A DNA stretch of 64,000 bases, from positions 1,116,001 through 1,180,000 of the forward strand of contig QANY01009387.1 of assembly GCA_003255025.1 (NCBI GenBank). The letters run 5' to 3'. Under the pieces are notes generated by a model that was not told where the DNA came from, did no database searches, and saw only the letters and a program-made list of their open reading frames with translations. This DNA comes from Datisca glomerata (taxonomy: Eukaryota; Streptophyta; Magnoliopsida; Cucurbitales; Datiscaceae). Shown here one piece after another: positions 46,743-58,090 of this stretch. The number at the start of each line of letters is the position of its first letter. The stretch's first letter is position 1. The position numbers and the translations under genes were made by a program.

Positions 46743-49700
46743 ATGGATAAGATTTGGATAAAAAATCCTAATAGATTGTCCAAGGAGTATATTGATTGTA
46801 TTTCACAGATTATGAGCGTGACCAGTAATTATCTCAATGTAGAGGGGAAAACTCATTGTCGATGTAAAAATGCCTTAATTTAAGACAACTGTCTTTAAGA
46901 GAAGTTAAAATGCATTTGTGCCAACATGGAATGGCATTGAACTATGATCGTTGGGTGTTTCATGGTGAAGAGATACAAAGATATCACCATTCACCAATTA
47001 TGGAGATGAATAGTATTACATCTCACATTGGCGGTGGTGGTGGTGATGATGATGATGATGATGATGGTGATGAGATGAGAAAAATGTTAGATAACATGTA
47101 TGGTTTTGGTGAGATGGAGATGAATAGTGAACGAGTTGGAGAGGATAATATTGATAGAAAAATCTAAATTCAGAGGCGTTAGACAAATTTAGTGATTTGT
47201 TTAGTGAAGCCGAAAAAGAACTTTATCTTGGTTGTCAAAATTATACTTCACTATCTTTTACTGTGAAGTTGATACATATCAAAGTGCTTAATCATTGGAG
47301 CAATAAGTCATTTGACCAATTACTTGAAGTTTTAAATGGTTCTCATCCAACAGGCTAAAAAATTCCAGTCTCTTATATAAAGCCAAAAAAATTAAGAGAT
47401 TTAGGATTGAGATATGACACAATTCATTCTTGTAAATATGATTGTGCTTTGTTCTGGAAATAGAATGAAGGAAAAGATAAATGTCCTGAATGTGGTGAAC
47501 CAAGATATGAAATGGACTATGTGAAGGGTAAGAAAGTTGCCCAAAAAGTTTTGTGTCACTTTTCTATTATACCCAAACTTCAGAAATTGTTCAAGTCAAA
47601 ATACACATCGTCCGATATGAGATGGCATAAGGAGAAACGTGACAAAGTTGAAGGTGTATCGAGACATTCTACTGATTCAGAAGGTTGGAAGTAATTTGAT
47701 AAGTATTATAGTTAGTTTGTAGAAGATGCTCGAAAGTAAGATTAGGACTTGCAACGAATGGATTTAATCCATTCAGAAATATGAGTAACTCATATAGCAT
47801 GTGGCCAGTCATATTAGTACCTTATAACCTCCCTCTATGGAAGTGTAGGAAAGAACTGTTCTTTATGATGTCGTTACTAATTTCTGTTCCAAGATCACCA
47901 GGTAAAGATATTGATGTGTATTTGCAGCCATTAATAGATGAGTTAAAACAATTGTTGGATAGGGTACAAACATTTGATGTCACTTATGGGTAATCTTTTT
48001 TATATTCATGCTGATGTGTTATGGACAATAAATGACTTTTCAGCCTATAGAGATTTGTCTGGTTGGAGCACGAAAGGGTACTTGGCATGTCCTGTTTTCT
48101 ACAAAGATGCATCTTCGCTGAGGTTGTGAAGTAAAATATGTTACATGGGACATCGACGATATTTGCCTTGTGATCATATGTGGTGGAGGAGTAAATTACA
48201 TGACGGTAAACAAGAGTTTCGTGATGCACCAAGAAAGTTGACAGAAGAAGATACATTAAGGCAATTTTTCAAGTTTGGCAAAAACCCAAATAAGTTAAAC
48301 AAAAAAAAGAAAGCGTCCTTTAGATGGTCTTAATTAGACTAAGAAGAGTGTGTTTTTTTCAAATTTCATATTGGTCTAAGTTGAAAATTAAACACAAATT
48401 GGATGTCATGCATATTGAGAAAATATTTGCAACAATATATTATGTACATTGTTGAATATATAAGATAAAACAAAAGACACTTACAAAGCTCGATTGGACC
48501 TAACCGACATGAATATAAGAAAAGAACTACACATTGAGCTGAAAGGGAACAAATATTTGAAACCACCTGCGTGTTACACATTGACAGTAGAGAAGAGAAG
48601 AAAGTTTTATGGTTTCTTAAAGTCAGTCAAGTTTCCAGATGGCTTCGCAGCAAACATATCACGACGTATTAACCAAGATTAAGGTAAGGTTTCGGTATTG
48701 AAAAGTCATGATTGTCCTATTTTATTGCAAAGACTTTTACCAGTTGAGATTCGTGGTTTATTGGGTAAGGATGTGTGCATTGCTTTGGTTAAGTTGTCTA
48801 ACTACTTCAAAGAATTATGCTCGAAAACATTGAACACTAAGGACTTGGGCCTTCTTGGAGATGGAATAAGTTTGATCTTGTGTAAGTTAGAAAATATATT
48901 CCCCCCCCCCCAGCTTTCTTTGATGTTATAGTACATTTGGCAGTTCATTTATCACAAGAAGTGAAATTGTGTGGTCTTGTTGGTTATAGTTGGGTGTACC
49001 CAATTGAAAGGTATATCTTTCAGCTTTTCCTTTACTTACCCATCAAATATTTCGTGAACAATGTAATTGTTGTCATATGACAGGAGTTTGCATACACTTA
49101 AATAATATGTTAGAAACAAAGCTTGTCCAGAGGGTTTGATTGTAGAAGCCTACATTGTAAATGAGTTGTTGACTTTTTTCTCAATGTATCTCCGTGGCGT
49201 TGAAACCAAATTCATGCAGAATGAGAGGAATGATGATGAGTAATTTGACAAACTAAATGAGGGGTCAGTAGCTTTCTTTAGATTTACTCAACGAGCTCGT
49301 CCAATTGGTGGTAAGAAAATAGTTCAGCTTTCTAAACAAGAATTAGAGACTGCCCAATGGTATGTGCTAAATAATTACGATGAGCTACAACCTTACTTAG
49401 TGTAAGTAAATCAATAACATAATTAAGTCTAATTTTCAATGGTTGCTTTTTATGTCACAAATCATTAAAATAAAATGATTAATATGTGTAGAGAGCACAT
49501 GAAAGAACTAAACAGAGTTAGTCGGGTTGACTTAAGTTAAAGACATCGAAACCAATTTCCTTAATGGTTTAGAAGTATGTGTATATGTTTGACTAAATAT
49601 ATATCATTAAAATTAGTATGGAAGTAACTAATATTTTTTTTATTTTTATTGGATCATTGAGTTGCACAGTCAAAGGTCATTAGACACCATGGATGATTTA

Positions 49701-50400
49701 TATGCTTTAGCATTTGGTCTAGATTATCGTGTCAGGTCATATTCTGGTTGTATTTTTAATGACGTCTGATACCATAATATAGATCGTGATCATCACCGGA
49801 TAACCCAAAATAGTGGCTTAGTGGTTCAAGGAGAACATGATGGTGAAAAGACTGAATTTTTTTGTAGGTTAAAAGAAGTGATTTAGATGTAGTATGTACG
49901 AGAAAGAAAATTTATATTATTTAGATGTGAATTGTTTGACACAAATGCAAAAAGAAATAGAGTGACGGGAGATCTTGGTTTCACTTGTGTAAATGTGAGC
50001 CAAACTTGGTATGAAAATGAGCCTTTTATTCTCGCATCTCAAGCACAACAAGTCTTTTATGTTGATGATTGCAAATTTGGAGTCAATTGAAAAGTGGTGC
50101 AAAAGGTTCAACATAAACATTTATGGGATGTTCCTGAGATAGAACAAGATGAAGTCATAGGGCCAACTAAGATAATATTGCCATCTATCGATCTACATGA
50201 GTCAGAAACAATGCAATGTCGCAGGCATGACGTGGAACCTTCTAAAATAGATGCAAATGTTAGTGGAGTAGGAGATAGTAATATTGAAGATATTGATTTT
50301 ATTGATGATGATTACAATAAAGATAACACTTTGGTTGATTATGATGATGATTAAGAGGTTATTATATCAACTGATGATGATATAGATTGAAATTTAAAGT
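46743..50400 (+). pseudogene. TNP2-like CACTA transposase, broken
   Basis: Cuts and joins CACTA ends in active elements. From ATG 46743 the start MDKIWIKNPNRLSKEYID is typical of the family. An acidic (GAT)n tract follows, then CPECGEPRYE, and the catalytic-region block at 47781-48333 (NSYSMWPVILVPYNLP; GKDIDVYLQPLIDELK; LLWTINDFSAY-like; GHRRYLPCDHMWWRS). Next come HKLDVMHIEK, a DUF4218 part (CPILLQRLLPVEIRGL; VHLAVHLSQE) and a DUF4216 part (TWYENEPFILASQAQQVFYV). The acidic C-terminus ends near 50354. At least six stops, several of them TAA/TAG at Gln positions, and some shifts break it. Introns are likely near 49020-49090 and 49400-49490. Confidence 0.9.
47038..47073 (+). repeat. (GGT)n(GAT)n microsatellite inside the transposase
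   Basis: ggtggtggtggtgatgatgatgat... encodes Gly then Asp runs in the N-terminal part of the TNP2-like protein. Confidence 0.85.
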
Positions 50401-50520
50401 AACGGTGAGAGTGTTAGCGTAAAATATTCGGTTATATCTTCTTACATTTGCTTTAATTTATTTTGTAAGCAATAATATGTTTAGGATTTTCTTTCATGCC
50501 ACTTATCTTTATGCAGGTTA

Positions 50521-52558
50521 ATGTCTCCTAGAAGAAATACTCTTCTTCCAAATCTACATCCTGCTGTAGGATCTTCTACTGATGAAGATGGTTCCCAAAT
50601 AGGTATATACACTTTTTAATAGTTCTTATTATAATGGTTTCTTATTCTTAATTTTATTTTAGGGGCTTCATCTTCTTCAGGGAGTGTGAGAAATGTTCGC
50701 AGACTAACAAGAGGGATTGAGTTGGCGAGGGTAGTGAGCCATTTTAGAAAATTACCAATCGATACCCCTCCTCTCGGTGTTGTTAGACCTATTGGATAGT
50801 GGACCGTCCAATTCAACCTTGATATTGGTGCTCTCTTACGACAATTCATACCACTTCAATAAAAAGGTTGGTCCAATGTGCTTGAAGAATTCCTAGATAG
50901 TAAAAGATCATTACATGTCTATTTTACTTTTGAATTGACTAGTAATTCTATGATCGATTGGATTTTAGAAGAAGTGAACACATATAAGGGATGCAAGTAC
51001 ACATTGCATAGACATTATAAAAAAATTAAAGATCCAATAGTAGCACGATGACATCCTTATAAGGGTGTATCACATGATGATTGAGATTGACTATGCACAG
51101 TTTGGGAGACGGAGAAGTTTGGGGTAATTCCTATTATCAAAGCTTATATATTACACTTTGATTATTTGACTAATTATTTCAATCATAAAACTCATTTATT
51201 ATAGGCACGCTAAAAAACCAATGCTCAAAATTGTCAAAACCTTCCATACAATCATAATGGAGGGAATGTATCTTTTCTTGATCATCTATTTCATTAGGTG
51301 AATCAAAATATTGTTTTAGTACTCTTAATAATGTTTAGTATATAAATTAATGACTCAACTTTTTTCATTTTGGATAGGAAGTTTCAACTGGGGTAGCACC
51401 TACTCGAATTGAAATGTTTTACAACACGTATTTCAGTGCTAAAAAAGGTTGGCAGAATGATACAGCTCAAGAAAGATATGTGAGTAATCCCTCTAAAATA
51501 TTCTGATTGAAAATCGTGTTAGTTTCAATGTGTGTGTGTGTGTTGGAGGGGTTATCACTTTGTATCTGAGCGTGCTAGATGTTTTTTAATAGTTTCTGAT
51601 TGATGCTCATTGTCTAAGGTAATAGTGTTAGTTTGTGTGGATAGGGTATCACTTTGTATCATATTATGTTATATATTTTTTGAATACTTTCTTATTGATG
51701 CCCATTGTCTATGATAATAGTGTTAGTTTCAATGTGTGGGGGGAGGGTTATCGCTTTATATCTGAGCATGCTAGATAATTTTTGAATACTTTCTGATTGA
51801 TGCTTATTGTCTAAGGTCTTTTAGTGATAGTTTGTGTGGGGGGGATGGGGTATCACATTGTATTAGATTATGTTAGATCTTTTTTGAATACTTTCTTATT
51901 CATGCTCATTATCTAAGATAACAGTGTTAGTTTCAATGTGTGTGGAGGGAGGTTAACACTTTGTATCTGAGCGTGCTAGATGCTTTTCGAATACTTTCTT
52001 ATTGGTGTGCTCCTTGTCTAAGATAATTTTGTGTGTGAGTGGGGGGTGTTATCACTTTGTATCTGAGCGTGCTAGATGCTTTTTGAATACTTTTTGATTG
52101 ATGTACTCCTTTTCTAAGATGATAATGTTAGTTCAATGTGTTGGAGGGGGGTTATCACTTTATATCTGAGTATGCTAGATGTTTTTTTGAATGTTTTCTG
52201 ATTTATGCTCCTTGTCTAAAGTTAGTAGTGTTTTAGTTTTAATGTGGAAAAGCGATATAGAGGGGTTAATTATCATTGTGATGTTACAGGAACGCATATG
52301 AGCTTTACAGTATGAGTCTATCACTGAAGATATCACACATCGCATCGAAGAAGAGATAGTTGAAGAAGTCCGCACATGAAATAAAGGTCTTAGACATGGA
52401 GCTCATCCAAATCTTCCAAGAAAAAGAGTATTCGAGTTGAAGATATAGAATTAAAGAAACAAATGAAGTCCATGGAGAGTCAACTACAAAACTTACTCGC
52501 TTGGGCTCGTCAAAACGGTTTTCCACCTCCTGACGATGACTCAACAACAGAAACGTGA
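50521..52558 (+). pseudogene. TNPA-like second CACTA gene
   Basis: TNPA-type proteins bind the subterminal repeats. ATG 50521 (MSPRRNTLLPN) follows a splice acceptor (tttatgcag). Exon 1 ends at 50602 before GTATAT; the next begins at 50663 after ttttattttag and has RNVRRLTRGIELARVV and LHRHYKKIKDPI, which fit the plant transposase (Ptta/En/Spm) family. A further exon near 51380-51480 has STGVAPTRIEMFYNTYF. After a repeat-filled intron, the last exon (52290-52558) is a coiled coil ending QNGFPPPDDDSTTET. Stops near 50799, 50863 and 51050 break it; exon limits are inferred. Confidence 0.75.
51500..52250 (+). repeat. ~100-bp tandem array in the TNPA-like intron
   Basis: About seven units of 95-103 bp share tttctgattgatgctc, ttgtctaaggtaatag, tgttagtttcaatgtg, ttatcactttgtatctgagc and gtgctagatgctttttgaat. 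Two unit types alternate in part (tatctgagcgtgctaga and tattagattatgttaga), suggesting that a dimer was amplified. It lies between the third exon and the last exon. Confidence 0.92.
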
Positions 52559-52876
52559 GGTTCATAGATACATTTATGAACCACATTTTATAGTAATTAT
52601 GTTTTAGGGATTTTATAATGACCTACTACTACTTTGTTACATTATATATATTAATGATTAATATGTGGATTTCTTAAAAAATTATCGGGTTTGATAAATT
52701 TTCTGATGATATTATTAACACATGTTTGTCGCATTAGACCTTTAGCGATGAGATTTTAGGGTTTTAGCGACCAAAATTTTGGCATCTAAAGCCCCTTATT
52801 TCTTATAGTGCTAAGTGAAAAAAGTTATTGGAAAATATGATTTTCTTGTATGGTATGCAGGATACTTGGGTAAAGT

Positions 52877-53499
52877 TGATTTATAAATATTTTTATTGAG
52901 AATTTTAGGTATATTTCATACCTTATGATCAACTTGATCATCTTCTAATTCAATATATTCATCATTTATTATGTCAAGTATTGATGTTATTGTTGACCTA
53001 TTACTACTAGAATAATTACTCCTAAATAATCTACTCATTGCTCAACTAACTAAATTATTCTTATTATTGAGAATTTCATACTGTATTTTTGTTACTAACC
53101 TTGTGGTGACTTCTACAACCTCTTATTAGGTCCAGTCTTCTCCTTTTCATTTCTACAACCACCTTACCCTCGATATTTACGTATCTAAGAGGTCTTACCT
53201 AGATCCCTAAGGCTAACCAAAAAGAAGTTGGTTCATCAGCCTCTGATAAACAGATTCACAGATTAGGTAAACAAATAATACAAAAAATAATAAATTATAA
53301 GAATAACCAGCCACTTGTGCGGAGAGTGAGATTAGATAAAAGTAATTATTCATGTAAGTAAATAAGCAAACAGTAATATCAATAACTAGTCATAATAGGC
53401 AGTAAACAGTTTAATTATGCAGATATTTAAAGTAGAAATAGTAAATGAATAGTATTATCCCCACCAGATTTAGCTCTGATACCAAAAGTGTGAACTCGA
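52877..53499 (-). mobile_element. Endogenous caulimovirid fragment D (leader and ORF1 start)
   Basis: On the minus strand: primer site TGGTATCAGAGCTAAATC near 53482-53465, about 430 bases of leader similar to copy A, then ATG at 53039 giving MSRLFRSNYSSSNRSTI and an acidic stretch up to WNIPKILNKN. It stops at 52877. It is the lineage of copies A and B. It sits between two copies of the CACTA right end. Confidence 0.85.
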
Positions 53500-54186
53500 T
53501 AGTTTGTGTGTGGTGGGGGGTATCACATTATATTAGATTTTGTTAGATATTTTTTGAATACTTTCTTATTGATGCTCATTATCTAAGATAATAATGTTAG
53601 TTTCAATGTGTGTGTGGGAGGTTATCATTTTGTATTTGAGCGCGCTAGATGCTTTTTGAATACTTTCTTATTAATGTACTCCTTGTCTAAGATAATAGTG
53701 TTAGTTTCAATGTGTGTGTGAGTAAGGGTGTTGTCACTTTGTATCTGAGCGCGCTAGATGCTTTTTAAATACTTTTTGATTGATGTGCTCCTTGTCTAAG
53801 ATGATAATGTTAGTTTCAATGTGTTAGGGGGGTTATCACTTTATATCTGAGCGTGCTAGATGTTTTTTGAATGTTTTCATATTTATGCTCCTTGTTTAAA
53901 TATAGTAATGTTTTAGTTTTAATGTGGAAAAGCAATATAATGGGGGTTAATTATCACTTTGAATCAGATTTTTCTCATTGTGTTGTTACAAGAACGCATA
54001 TATACTCTACAGGATGAGTCTATCGCTGAAGATGTCACACCTCGCACTGAAGAAGAGATAGCTGATGATGCAAATGTGATTACGTTCGTGATGAACGTAT
54101 CTTCGTCGCATTAGACCTTTAGCGACGATATTTTAGGGCTTTAGCGACTAAAATTTTGGCCGCTAAAGCCCCTGTTTCCTATAGTG
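53500..54186 (+). mobile_element. Second copy of the CACTA right end
   Basis: Repeats the intron array (about four units), the last-exon start (gaacgcatat, gatgagtctatc, gaagaagagata), then skips about 350 bp of exon and 3' sequence and rejoins at cgcattagacctttagcgac, finishing with aagcccctgtttcctatagtg and TTA. The following flank repeats the one after 52810. It is a duplicated, internally deleted end. Confidence 0.85.
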
Positions 54187-54375
54187 TTAAGTGAAAAAAG
54201 TTATTTGAAAAGTATGATTTCCTTGTTTGGTATGTAGGATGCTTGGGTAAAGTTGTGTATGAAAGTTTGATAAAGTTGTTGGGAAAGTTATATAAATTAT
54301 ATGAAAGTAATAAAATTATTTATTATTTATATGAAAGTTATATAAATTATATGAAAGTAACCAAACGCCCCCTTA

Positions 54376-54649
54376 GAGGCTACTTAAGAATTTAGACGTG
54401 TCCGCTTAGTAACACTTTGGCCTTTTAAGCCACATTAAATTGCTTAACTCAATGTTGTCGTTAGGCGGTTTCTTACACTTGGCATTTTTTAGTACATTTC
54501 TTTATTTTGGTTGCCCGCACTTAGGCATTTTTCTTTGTCTTAAGCATTTTGATCAGAGTTGTTTCTTAACATACTTAAGCAATTTCCCTTGCCTTCAGTA
54601 ATTTTCCTTGGGTGGTCGCTTAGTATACTTAAGCATATTTCCTTAACTG
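54376..54649. other. Spacer with repeated cttaagca motifs
   Basis: No gene. The motif cttaagca or cttaggca recurs about eight times in 54400-54640 with T-rich spacers, giving a loose repeat. Confidence 0.4.
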
Positions 54650-55235
54650 AAGTATTTTGCCTCGAGGTATCACTTTCAGGACGACGAGTCGAGGACATAG
54701 TTTAGAAACAAAAAGAAATAAAGCAAAGAGAACTAAGACAACAGATAACATAAGGGAATACATACGGGAGCCACAGGACCAAAATTGCAGGAATACAGAA
54801 AGAGTCCACCCAAAAGGTAAAGTGTACACTCGCCTAAGTGTACCAATGAACCAGACCTTGGAAGCCATTGAGCATAATCCTTGGTTGACAAGACCAACGC
54901 CGCTTACAAAGGAGCAGCGTGTGAAGGACAGGGAGAAATATTTCTCAATGCAGAAGAGGAATGCCCATCTCACAAAGGACGCTATCATTTGACACTTCGT
55001 ATAACTTATGATCTTACGATATTTATGGTAAAGGACGAGCATAAGAGGATAGGAGAAAAGACAATGTAGTTCAAAAGACGAGAGCCGCTACGAATAATGG
55101 ATTCTATCATTGCACTGATCAAGTAAGAAGGAACTTCAAAGAAAGAAAAAAAAGTTATACTACAAGAGACCTATGAAGGAAATGAATATTGAACAGGGAG
55201 GAGACCCATAGAGTTTTAATGGCTTGCCAATCATT
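54650..55235 (+). pseudogene. Tat gag fragment (nucleocapsid part)
   Basis: The ORF 54657-54992 and the overlapping frame to 55069 show the Tat gag block YTRLSVPMNQTLEAIEHNPW, a decayed zinc knuckle (KYFSMQKRNAHLTKD, Cys lost) and, near 55085, RIMDSIIALIK, which matches RIVDTIIALTK at 4690 in the large Tat element. Other parts of the element are not seen next to it. Confidence 0.7.
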
Positions 55236-55357
55236 TTCTAAACTATGCCCTCAACTTGTTCTGAAGCTTCAACTTGCTTTTCATTTCCACTTCTAGGGTA
55301 ATGTAGGTTTACACCCGTAGAGAGGTTTCTCTATTGTGAGTGACTTGACATTTGATA

Positions 55358-55762
55358 GATCATCAAAGAAGGATGATTATGGTCTAGCCTGCGGATGTCT
55401 GGTGGTGCCAAGTCACAGTCGTAACCTGAGCGCATGTGTTTGAACTGAATAAAATAAATAAAGTTGCACCTTAACTACCAGATATAGCTTTTAGTTTAAC
55501 AGTAAGCGCTTGATCCAACAACTGGTATCAGAGTTTGGTGGTTAGGGGTTCGACTCTTAAGAAAAGCATTGTGCTTGAGGGCAGGTGCCAAGGGAGGGAT
55601 AGTTAGTAGGTGGGTCACCATCCTTCCACGTGGTGGAGGCCTGGTGGGGCCAAGTCACAATCGAAACCTGAGCGCATGTGTTTGAACTGAATAAAGGAAA
55701 TAAAGTTGCGCTTTAACTACCAACTACAGTTTTTAGTTCAACGGTAAGCGTTTGGTCCTACA
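55358..55762 (+). mobile_element. TRIM (miniature LTR retrotransposon)
   Basis: Two direct repeats of about 130-165 bp (to 55520 and to 55762) share ccaagtcac, acctgagcgcatgtgtttga, aaataaagttgc and ttttagttyaac. Right after the first is ACTGGTATCAGAG, the tRNA-Met primer site, and before the second is the purine tract aagggaggga (55590-55599). The interior is about 80 bp and non-coding. That is the TRIM layout. The exact left edge of each LTR is unsure. Confidence 0.8.
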
Positions 55763-55899
55763 CTTGTAAAGACTCTTCCTATCTGATGGAAATGGTGAGG
55801 AGATACTCTGAATCTTTCATGACCCAATGATATGTGGAGTAATGTTATAAGAAAATAGAAGATATTATAGAACAAATAGTAATTGAACATAAAGAGAGT

Positions 55900-56600
55900 G
55901 AATGATATCATTTTAGGGCGTTGCCTTCTACGCTAGTCGGAAACATCATGTACATTAGTTTCATCTTCATGTTTGTATAAAGCCATCATTTGTCTGATAC
56001 GAATGAGGTGGTCAACGGGACCTATTTTTCTTCATAACGCTTCAACTTGGGTGAGAGGAACTTCTTTGAAGGCAATGAGAACTTTTTGGCACAATGAAGA
56101 TCGGGTCAGTGACTTCATATCAGCTATTCTGGCGTTCTTAGCTTTCACATTTCCCTCATATTTATCTTCAACAATTTCTCCATTGCTTGTTTTGTCAACA
56201 ATTCTTTCTTGTCGTTTTCTCTACCTACCTCTTTGCAGTTATCCTTTGATTGAGCTTCCTTGTCATCAGTTTATTTCCCTTTCTGGCTCACCCCCAAACT
56301 GCCAGTTCAAAAGCTGGATCCCTTAGGTTTTCCAGTTCTTCAGCTTTGGTCTGTTCGCTCACTTCAGCATGATTTTCTACTATATCTCATTGTAGAGATG
56401 CATTTTGTTTCGGCATTGTCTAAAGAGTAGTATAGAGAGCTTCATTGCTTCTATCTTCCATACATGCCAGCAAAGCTCGAGTCATGTCCTGCATTTTAGT
56501 GTATTATGGTGGAATGTGGACTGAGGGGCTTCTTCATCTAAGTATTATTCAATCTGGTTCAAGACATCTTTCTTGCTAACCCTCTCAAGTTTGATCCTCG
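55900..56600 (-). pseudogene. Tat gag fragment (capsid part), minus strand
   Basis: The minus strand near 56020-55950 reads GPVDHLIRIRQMMALYKHED, a Tat gag block. Upstream to 56600 is a broken gag N-terminus following the primer site. It is opposite in direction to 54650-55235, so the two are separate or rearranged pieces. Confidence 0.65.
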
Positions 56601-56996
56601 CTCTCAATCAAAGCACTAGACTATAAAGAAACTTTAGAGTGAGAATAAAAATAAATGAAAGAGAGAATATTGTAGAGAGTAAAATGATGTATTCACTTGC
56701 TTCTTTGAGCTACAAGAGCCTTTATTTATAGACTAAAAAAATCAAATACCTACAACGAACCATGCATAATCAAAATATAAGGGATACAGGAGAGTTTAGG
56801 GGAAGCGGTAATTGACCAGTACGTATGACTCGGTCTCCAATTGTTTTCCCATCATTGCAAACTGTTGATTACATTTAACGGTCGAACTCCTTAGATACTC
56901 TTACTGTCCACTTGTCCCTGTATGATTCGGATTGAAGTACCAATTTATAGATATAAGCGGCTAGCTCAGTGATCCCCGTACAAATATATCAACATT
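56601..56996 (-). repeat. LTR with primer site, Tat fragment, minus strand
   Basis: Minus strand: the primer site tagtgctttgattgagagcg (56618-56599) matches those at 3570 and 20124. Before it lies an LTR of about 375 bp with a TATA box (agtctataaataaaggctc, near 56735) and a likely start TGATATATTTGTACGGGG at 56996. The sequence differs from the other LTRs here, so it is another Tat family. Confidence 0.65.
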
Positions 56997-58090
56997 TCAA
57001 TATTATGTCGCGTATAGTGATTTTTACGACATGTCATAATATTATTTTACACAATATTTAATAGTTTTTTTTGTCATATGGATTTTAAGTAAGTATATTT
57101 TCGTAAATATTTCTAAATTTTCATAGACAGCAATGAATGTTTCTGTAAGTCCCGTAGATGCCAACATTATCATCCATATAAGCATGAAAAGCACAAGCCA
57201 ATAACATGGAGTCAGAGCAAACTTTAGAGTTGTTAATGTTGTATTATCATTTTGTTCTGTCTTTCAGTGATTACAGTCATGTGGTCTTTAAGCTTTTATT
57301 ATATGTTGTTTAAAAAAGGAGAGGGGTTGTATTAGGTTAATTAATCTACCACTAACACTAAAATTATAATAAAGAAAATATCACCATCCAAGTACATAAG
57401 GATGCTATATACTACATAAAGATGAATTATTGGGGTATCAAAATATATAATTAATTAATAATAATACTAGTAATATATATGTGTCCGTTGCTCCCCCACT
57501 TAGTTATTTTAAGTGCTTATGGAATTGTTTTCGAATTATTTAAATAATCAAAATCAAGTCCTGGGTGCTTTGATTGCATGTCAAATTTTAATTGGTTTGA
57601 AGTAGTTAATGGTGATTAAAGAGTGGGAAATTAGTACTTTCACTGATTAATTTGTACTCATAAAAATTTATTAAGTTTGAGGCTGTGTTGTCTATGTGCT
57701 TCCTCAGCCACTATTCTTCTTTTTTCTTCTTCCTTTTTTTTAATGAAATAAATTTTTGATTTGTTACTTTTTCTTATTTTGTGGTGACCACTACACTTTG
57801 AGACAAACTTTTTGTCTTGTCCTTAATATGCAATCCACGTGCCTTTGCACCAACTTTAAACTCTCATCAATCCAAATAAAACATACCATTTTCCATTTTT
57901 GGCCATTAAACTTAGCTTTGTCTGCTTCACCTTCTATCCTGGGGTGGTTTGTGTTCATCTCCTAGTTTTCTTACTGTTTCATAAGTAAACTTCTTCTTCT
58001 TGTTTTACAAGATATATGCAACTTGAAAATTGAAAACGACCTAGTAACATACGATTCCAACTCACAATCATATATATAATGCTTATTTCA
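56997..58090. other. AT-rich spacer, no gene
   Basis: No coding region supported. It ends in catatatataatg (58070-58081), where the viral copy begins. Confidence 0.5.

Larger units (their letters stand above)
45116..52810 (+). mobile_element. CACTA (En/Spm) DNA transposon
   Basis: The left end is CAGTACAAGAAAATGGGC (third base changed from CACTA). The right end on the other strand is CACTATAAGAAATAAGGGGC. Subterminal motifs ttttagcgactaaaa occur at both ends. The left flank is TTA (45113-45115); the right flank CTA is TTA in the duplicated copy at 54187. It holds a TNP2-like transposase gene and a TNPA-like gene in the same direction, the usual two-gene layout. Stops in TNP2 show it is no longer autonomous. 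Confidence 0.9.
44041..54372. mobile_element. Fold-back / Tourist-like element, split by CACTA
   Basis: Left arm 44041-44290 is an inverted copy of two right-hand pieces: 45010-45115 (taccatgtttggtaacaca and gacaagatattaagatta) and 54187-54372 (aagtgaaaaaagttatttga, tttggtatgtagg, ataaattatatgaaag). The right end on the other strand is GGGGGCGTTTGGTTACTTTC, followed by TTA, resembling Tourist/Harbinger or fold-back ends. The left end is cut by viral copy B. A CACTA element interrupts the right arm at TTA. The element carries a coding fragment inside. Confidence 0.7.

Noticed and set aside
54629..55042. 137-codon ORF on the minus strand
   Set aside because: Antisense shadow of the Tat gag fragment, which has the recognisable domain on the plus strand.
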